Source of the DNA: Gemmatimonadota bacterium
Lineage (GTDB): Bacteria > Gemmatimonadota > Gemmatimonadetes > Gemmatimonadales > GWC2-71-9
Reading direction: 5' to 3'
Length of the DNA: 9,519 nucleotides
NCBI GenBank assembly: GCA_027294815.1
Contig: JAPULP010000346.1
Span: 1-9,519 of the forward strand
Numbering within the stretch: the first letter of the stretch is position 1; each line of letters starts with the position of its first letter. Positions 6,437 to 9,519 of the stretch are shown here, piece by piece. The notes below the pieces were generated by a model. That model was not told the origin of the DNA, did not search any database, and saw only the letters and a program-made list of their open reading frames with translations. The translations under genes and the position numbers were made by a program.

Positions 6437-6441
6437 TCCTT
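6437..6441 (-). promoter_or_regulatory. Ribosome binding site of the ferritin gene
   Basis: The minus strand reads AAGGA with a 7-nt spacer to the ATG at 6429, the best Shine-Dalgarno match in the window. Confidence 0.65.
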
Positions 6442-6480
6442 CGGGTCGCGAAATGTGCCAATGAATTAATGGGAAGGGCG

Positions 6481-6500
6481 ACCGTGGCCGACGGCACGGT
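6481..6500. promoter_or_regulatory. Dyad ACCGTG-N8-CACGGT upstream of ferritin
   Basis: A perfect 6-bp inverted repeat with an 8-nt spacer centres about 61 nt before the ferritin start. If the TATATT at 6510-6515 is the -10 box, the dyad lies in the 5' untranslated region and could be a leader hairpin; otherwise it may be an operator. It does not look like a canonical AT-rich Fur or PerR box. Confidence 0.35.
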
Positions 6501-6509
6501 GGCCGGTGG

Positions 6510-6515
6510 AATATA
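6510..6515 (-). promoter_or_regulatory. Candidate -10 element for ferritin
   Basis: The minus strand reads TATATT, 80 nt before the ferritin start. It is part of the AATATAG heptamer (plus strand) also present beside repeat block A. No -35 hexamer is seen; the upstream side is the repeat block. Confidence 0.3.
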
Positions 6516-6527
6516 GTCAAGATGGCG

Positions 6528-6607
6528 GGGAGGCAGGGGAGGCCGGGGAGGCAGGGGGTGCAGGGGGGCCCGGGGGCACAGGGGCAGCGGAGGCGGGAGA
6601 GGGAGAG
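6528..6607. repeat. G-rich repeat block B: degenerate 9-nt units, consensus GGGAGGCAG
   Basis: In 9-nt register the units are GGGAGGCAG (6528), GGGAGGCCG (6537), GGGAGGCAG (6546), GGGGTGCAG (6555), GGGGGCCCG (6564), GGGGCACAG (6573) and GGGCAGCGG (6582). They are followed by AGGCGG and then GAGAGGGAGAG at 6597-6607, the same tail as in block A. Block A is near-perfect while this one has diverged, so the two copies appear to have expanded or decayed independently. Several runs of four or more G make a G-quadruplex possible. It lies between the divergent ferritin and kinase genes; the ORFs that cross it are artefacts. Confidence 0.88.
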
Positions 6608-6613
6608 GCACCG

Positions 6614-6652
6614 ATTGCAAAATGGCAATTTGCAATTTGCGATCTGCAATCT
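6614..6652. repeat. 7-nt tandem repeat GCAATTT/GCAATCT with 8-bp dyad
   Basis: Four units with a 7-nt period follow one another: GCAATTT (6625), GCAATTT (6632), GCGATCT (6639) and GCAATCT (6646). Overlapping them, ATTGCAAA (6614-6621) and TTTGCAAT (6629-6636) form a perfect 8-bp inverted repeat with a 7-nt spacer. The element begins 6 nt after the G-rich block and is AT-rich in contrast. It is either a second repeat type in a compound element or an operator for the kinase gene. Confidence 0.75.
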
Positions 6653-6716
6653 GAAGTCGGCGAAGCCGTCAGTGTCCGGTTTTGGGACCGAAATCTCGGC
6701 ATTGGCCGCGGCGAAG

Positions 6717-6735
6717 CTGGAAATCGCGGTTCCAG
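6717..6735 (+). promoter_or_regulatory. Dyad CTGGAA-N7-TTCCAG upstream of the kinase
   Basis: A perfect 6-bp inverted repeat with a 7-nt spacer ends 19 nt before the AT-rich TATATATAG. Its place just upstream of a likely promoter fits an operator for a dimeric regulator; no known regulator site is recognised. Confidence 0.35.
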
Positions 6736-6753
6736 AAAGCTGTAAGTTGTTGT

Positions 6754-6762
6754 TATATATAG
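6754..6762 (+). promoter_or_regulatory. Candidate -10 region of the kinase gene
   Basis: TATATATAG is the strongest AT island before the kinase, about 51 nt from its ATG. It shares ATATAG with the candidate elements at 1837 and 6510. No convincing -35 is present at the standard distance. Confidence 0.35.
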
Positions 6763-6813
6763 AGTTATCTGAACGGTTGAATCTGGCACGGCGATTGCAC
6801 CGTAGGGAATATC

Positions 6814-7758
6814 ATGACGAAGCTTGCTGGCGCCCGATTCCAGGCGGCCCTGTCCGACCGATACATCTTCGACCACGTGTTGGGACGTGGTGGGATGGGC
6901 ACGGTCTATCTCGCCCGGGATGTGAAGCACGGACGCCAGGTCGCGATAAAGGCGCTGTCGCCTGAAGTGATGGAAGACGTCGGGGAGCGTCAGTTCTCAC
7001 GGGAGATTCGCGTCACGGCGCAGTTGCAGCATCCGCACATCTTGCCCTTGATCGACTCCGGCGAGGCGGGCGGAGCGCTGTACTACGTGATGCCCTATCT
7101 CAAAGAGGGCTCCTTGCGGGATCTGCTCAATCGGAAAAAGCGGCTCCCGGTGCAGGAGGCCCTTTCAATAGTCAGCGATCTTGCTGAAGCGTTGGAGCAC
7201 GCACACGAGACCGGGTTGGTGCATTGCGACATCAAGCCCGAGAACATCCTCATGTCGGCCGGACACGCGGTGCTGGCCGATTTCGGAATCGCACGCGCGC
7301 AGCATGTGCAGGGTCGTCCGTGGCGCGCCATGGTCGATTCGTCGGGCGGCACTCCGGCGTACGTGAGTCCGGAGCAGGCAACCGGAGATCATCTGGACCA
7401 GCGTAGCGACCTCTATAGCCTAGCCTGCGTGTTGTACGAGATGCTCACCGGTCGGGCGCCATTCGCGGCCGAATCCGATCAGGCAATGATCGCGCACCGG
7501 TTCACGAAGCCGGTTCCGCGCATCGACGAGCTGGTGCGCACGGTGCCGAGCGGCGTTTCGCTGGCCGTGGCGAAGGCGATGTCCGTCAATCCGCAGATGC
7601 GCTTCCAATCCATCGGTCGTTTCATGCGGGCCGTCGACTCCGAGTTCACGACGCAGCTGTCCGCGGTCGGTCGGCCGAGCCGGCGCTGGTCCGAAAGACT
7701 CGGGATTCTCGGTTTCCGCGTCGCGCACCGGTTCAGAAACTCTCCCAGCGCGGCTTGA
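6814..7758 (+). CDS. PknB-like serine/threonine protein kinase, short soluble form, non-RD
   Basis: 314 aa; AGGGA lies 5 nt before the ATG. The kinase domain spans about residues 17-277: glycine loop GRGGMG (24-29), ATP lysine K46 in VAIK, helix-C E64, catalytic loop HCDIKPEN (137-144) with D139, K141 and N144, DFG at 156-158, and TPAYVSPEQATGD in place of the APE region (E187). All residues needed for ATP binding and phosphotransfer are present. The arginine before the catalytic aspartate is C138, so this is a non-RD kinase, which usually does not need activation-loop phosphorylation. Residues ~278-314 are a short basic tail (RPSRRWSERL) with no transmembrane helix, PASTA, TPR or WD40 sensor; many kinases of this style carry long C-terminal modules. 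It is cytoplasmic, with unknown targets. Its divergence from ferritin does not by itself show a link. Confidence 0.93.
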   Translation: MTKLAGARFQAALSDRYIFDHVLGRGGMGTVYLARDVKHGRQVAIKALSPEVMEDVGERQFSREIRVTAQLQHPHILPLIDSGEAGGALYYVMPYLKEGSLRDLLNRKKRLPVQEALSIVSDLAEALEHAHETGLVHCDIKPENILMSAGHAVLADFGIARAQHVQGRPWRAMVDSSGGTPAYVSPEQATGDHLDQRSDLYSLACVLYEMLTGRAPFAAESDQAMIAHRFTKPVPRIDELVRTVPSGVSLAVAKAMSVNPQMRFQSIGRFMRAVDSEFTTQLSAVGRPSRRWSERLGILGFRVAHRFRNSPSAA

Positions 7759-7764
7759 ACGCGG

Positions 7765-7823
7765 CGGCCGGCAGCGGCTAGGCCGATCCTCAAATCTTCA
7801 GATTTCATACGTCATCGTATTTG
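7765..7823 (+). other. Cluster of small inverted repeats after the kinase gene
   Basis: CGGCC (7765-7769) can pair with GGCCG (7781-7785). It is followed by two perfect 5-bp hairpins with 4-nt loops: AAATC-TTCA-GATTT (7792-7805) and ATACG-TCAT-CGTAT (7807-7820). Termination of kinase transcription here is plausible, but no continuous T-run of six or more follows. Confidence 0.3.
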
Positions 7824-7870
7824 TGAAAAGGCGGACTAGTGTTCGGCCAACACACCCGTTTGTGCTATTG

Positions 7871-7933
7871 GACAGGATAGACAGGATACTATAGAGAGGA
7901 TTTCCCTATCCTGTTCATCCTGTTCATCCTGTC
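7871..7933. repeat. Inverted array of 9-nt units (GACAGGATA / ATCCTGTTC)
   Basis: The left arm has two perfect GACAGGATA units (7871-7879, 7880-7888). The right arm has ATCCTGTTC at 7908-7916 and 7917-7925, then ATCCTGTC at 7926-7933. The arms are complementary with a few mismatches, giving a stem of about 18 bp around an 18-nt centre that contains TACTATAG, a possible -10. An A-run (7934-7939) follows. It ends 18 nt before the DinB-like gene start and so may lie in its leader. ACAGGAT-type repeats of this look recur in many environmental bacterial genomes in my recollection. It is unrelated in sequence to the G-rich blocks but has the same 9-nt period. Confidence 0.85.
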
Positions 7934-7951
7934 AAAAAAGGCGTTGCTCCC

Positions 7952-8488
7952 TTGTCTTTCTCATATCCCGCCGGTTCGGCCGGCGCCAACGCCGAAGCCT
8001 ACGTCCGCGGGCTTCTCGATCTTCTGGACGGGCGCGATCCTCTCGAGGTGCAGGCCCGGCTCGTCGAATCGCTGGAGCGAGCGATAGAGGGTCTCGACGA
8101 CGCCCAGCTACGGACCCCCGAAGCGCCGAGCAAGTGGTCGGTCATCGAGGTCGTGCAACACTTCGCGGACATCGAGATTGTGTACGGGTATCGGTACCGG
8201 ACGGTCCTTGGTGACGACGAGCCCGCGATCAGTGGCTTCGACCAAGATGGGTGGGCCGGCACGTTTCGATATCGTGAGGCTGACCTGAAGGCCGCCCTCG
8301 CGCAAATACGTCTCCTGCGCGAGAGCAATCTGCGGCTGTTGCGGACGTTGACCGATGAGCAGCGAGATCGTGTCGGGCACCACACGGAGCGTGGCCCCGA
8401 GAGCCTATGGCGTACCGCAGAGCTCGTCGCGGCACACGACCTCGTGCACCTGGCTCAGATCGAGAGAATCAAAGCCGCGATTCTCTAG
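7952..8488 (+). CDS. DinB/YfiT-like four-helix metal-binding protein
   Basis: 178 aa from a TTG at 7952. An in-frame TAG lies at 7892-7894, between it and the start there is no ATG or GTG, and the next usable internal codon is near residue 33, which would cut the conserved N-terminal helix (AYVRGLLDLLDGRDPLEVQ); TTG is therefore preferred. The DinB-superfamily metal triad is present: H70 in VVQHFADIE, and H162 and H166 in AAHDLVHLAQIERIK. KWSVIEVVQH is the typical second helix. Family members include bacillithiol- or mycothiol-dependent transferases and many proteins of unknown role; this subgroup is usually annotated only as DinB family. A thiol-transferase or detoxification role is possible but not shown. 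Its stop overlaps the stop of the convergent amidohydrolase. Confidence 0.85.
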   Translation: MSFSYPAGSAGANAEAYVRGLLDLLDGRDPLEVQARLVESLERAIEGLDDAQLRTPEAPSKWSVIEVVQHFADIEIVYGYRYRTVLGDDEPAISGFDQDGWAGTFRYREADLKAALAQIRLLRESNLRLLRTLTDEQRDRVGHHTERGPESLWRTAELVAAHDLVHLAQIERIKAAIL

Positions 8489-9519
8489 TTGATCGAATTC
8501 GCCACCTGCATCTCCAGGAAGTCGATCAACAGGTTTGCCATCGCCCGCATCCCGATCGGAATCGAACCGTCGTCGGCTTGGAAGTCCGGCGTGTGGTGTC
8601 CTCCCGAGGTGGTTCCCGGCGCAACCATTCCCAGCCGGAAGAAGAATCCCGGAATCTCGTTTGCAAAGTAGGCGAAGTCTTCGCCGCCCATGGTGGGATC
8701 GATCATCTCCACCTTGTCCAAGCCGATCACCCGTTGCAGCGTCGGCGCCATTTGACGAGCCAGCGCCACGTCGTTGATGGTCGCGGGCGTGCCACGGTCG
8801 TAGTCCAACTCGTAGCTGCCGCCTGCGGCGGCGGTGATGCCCGCGAGGATCTCACCCATGCGGCGCTCGATGATGTCGCGCACTTCGGGGCTGTAGGTGC
8901 GGACCGTTCCCTCGAGGTAGACCTCGGCCGGAATGATGTTGAACCGGGTTCCCCCGCGCACGATGCCCACCGTGACGACGCTGGGCTCGAGCGGTGAAAG
9001 GTTTCTGGAGCGGATGGTTTGAAAAGCCATGATGGCTTGCGACGCGAGGACGATGGGGTCCACACCGAGGTCGGGATGGGCGCCGTGCGACTGTTTGCCT
9101 TTGACGTGGATACGAAACTGATCGACAGCCGCGAGTGCCGGACCTTCGGTGTAGCCGACTTTACCGAGTTCCATTTGCGCCAAAGCGTGTAGACCAAAAA
9201 TGGCGATCGGACGGGGGTTCTCGAGCACGCCTTCCAGCACCATCAGATCGGCGCCGCCTTCTTCCCCCGGCGGGGGCCCCTCCTCGGCGGGTTGAAAGAT
9301 GAACTTGATCGTTCCCGGTATCTGGTCCTTCATGGCGGCGAGGACCGACGCGACTCCCAACTGCACCGACGTGTGAATGTCATGCCCGCACGCATGGCTC
9401 ACGCCCACTTCTTGCCCGAGGTAGGTGGTTCGCACGAGCGATTTGAAAGGGAAGGGCGTGTCCTCGGTTACCGGGAGGGCGTCCATGTCGGCCCGTACCG
9501 CTACGACCGGGCCCGGCCG
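8485..9519 (-). CDS. M20-family amidohydrolase/peptidase (hippurate or IAA-amino acid hydrolase type), partial
   Basis: 344 codons and the stop are visible; the N-terminus lies beyond the right edge. The apparent ATG at 9486 is internal, since GPVVAVRADMDALPVTED reads through it as in complete family members. Counting from the window edge, the metal site has C44 and H46 (HACGHDIHTS), E79/E80 (QPAEEGPPPGEEGG), H111 and H309 (GGHHTPDF), and GGEDFAYF is near 278-285. The lid/dimerisation domain, about 112-240, carries SHGAHPDLGVDP. The HACGHD cysteine marks the M20D amidohydrolase branch, which removes acyl groups from N-acyl amino acids or cleaves small amides and dipeptides. No residue is missing in the visible part. 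Whether a secretion signal exists cannot be seen. It could act in the same nutrient pathway as the M28 unit, but the two are separated by three genes. Confidence 0.93.
   Translation of the reverse strand, partial: RPGPVVAVRADMDALPVTEDTPFPFKSLVRTTYLGQEVGVSHACGHDIHTSVQLGVASVLAAMKDQIPGTIKFIFQPAEEGPPPGEEGGADLMVLEGVLENPRPIAIFGLHALAQMELGKVGYTEGPALAAVDQFRIHVKGKQSHGAHPDLGVDPIVLASQAIMAFQTIRSRNLSPLEPSVVTVGIVRGGTRFNIIPAEVYLEGTVRTYSPEVRDIIERRMGEILAGITAAAGGSYELDYDRGTPATINDVALARQMAPTLQRVIGLDKVEMIDPTMGGEDFAYFANEIPGFFFRLGMVAPGTTSGGHHTPDFQADDGSIPIGMRAMANLLIDFLEMQVANSIN

Noticed and set aside
6506..6965. Plus- and minus-strand open frames crossing repeat block B
   Set aside because: They exist because the 9-nt period keeps all frames open; the translations are Gly/Ala/Glu or Pro/Ala/Ser repeats.

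Overview
The window looks like chromosomal DNA from a GC-rich, free-living environmental bacterium. The mix of genes is reminiscent of Gemmatimonadota or a related soil or sediment phylum: a PknB-like kinase with a GRGGMGTVYLARD-type nucleotide loop, a DinB-fold protein, M28 and M20 metallopeptidases, and a fused NuoE/NuoF-type flavoprotein. That placement is an inference from gene style, not from a marker gene. No rRNA, tRNA, transposase, integrase, phage gene or CRISPR array was seen. All genes have similar codon and base use, so nothing suggests recent acquisition.

Layout, left to right. (1) Positions 1-904, minus strand: the N-terminal 301 codons of a NuoE-NuoF fusion, running off the left edge. 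(2) 1053-1808, minus: a crotonase-fold (enoyl-CoA hydratase/isomerase family) protein lacking both classical catalytic glutamates. (3) 1809-2046: a divergent promoter region filled by a G-rich repeat with a 9-nt period. (4) 2047-5860, plus: three genes joined by two 4-base GTGA stop/start overlaps, namely an M28-family peptidase with a PA-like insert, an unrecognised secreted or membrane-anchored protein, and a sodium:solute symporter. (5) 5917-6429, minus: a bacterial ferritin, convergent with the symporter. (6) 6430-6813: a second divergent region holding another copy of the G-rich 9-nt repeat, a 7-nt repeat and several dyads. (7) 6814-7758, plus: a small soluble Ser/Thr kinase of the non-RD type. 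(8) 7871-7933: an inverted pair of 9-nt tandem repeats. (9) 7952-8488, plus: a DinB/YfiT-like protein whose stop overlaps the stop of (10) 8485-9519, minus: an M20-family amidohydrolase running off the right edge.

Functionally the window is mostly metabolic. The M28 peptidase, the membrane protein and the Na+-coupled symporter probably form a translationally coupled unit for hydrolysis and uptake of a small peptide-like or amide substrate; the substrate cannot be read from the sequence. The NuoEF protein is an NADH-linked electron-transfer module (Complex I, formate dehydrogenase or hydrogenase type). The ferritin stores iron.

The most unusual material is intergenic. Two G-rich repeat blocks share the same 9-nt unit, the same AATATAG left flank and the same GAGAGGGAGAG right flank, and each sits between divergently transcribed genes. 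A third intergenic region holds a different 9-nt repeat arranged as a hairpin. No clear, previously undescribed multi-gene system could be demonstrated. The best candidates are this repeat family, the three-gene M28/membrane-protein/symporter unit, and the catalytically atypical crotonase and M28 proteins.
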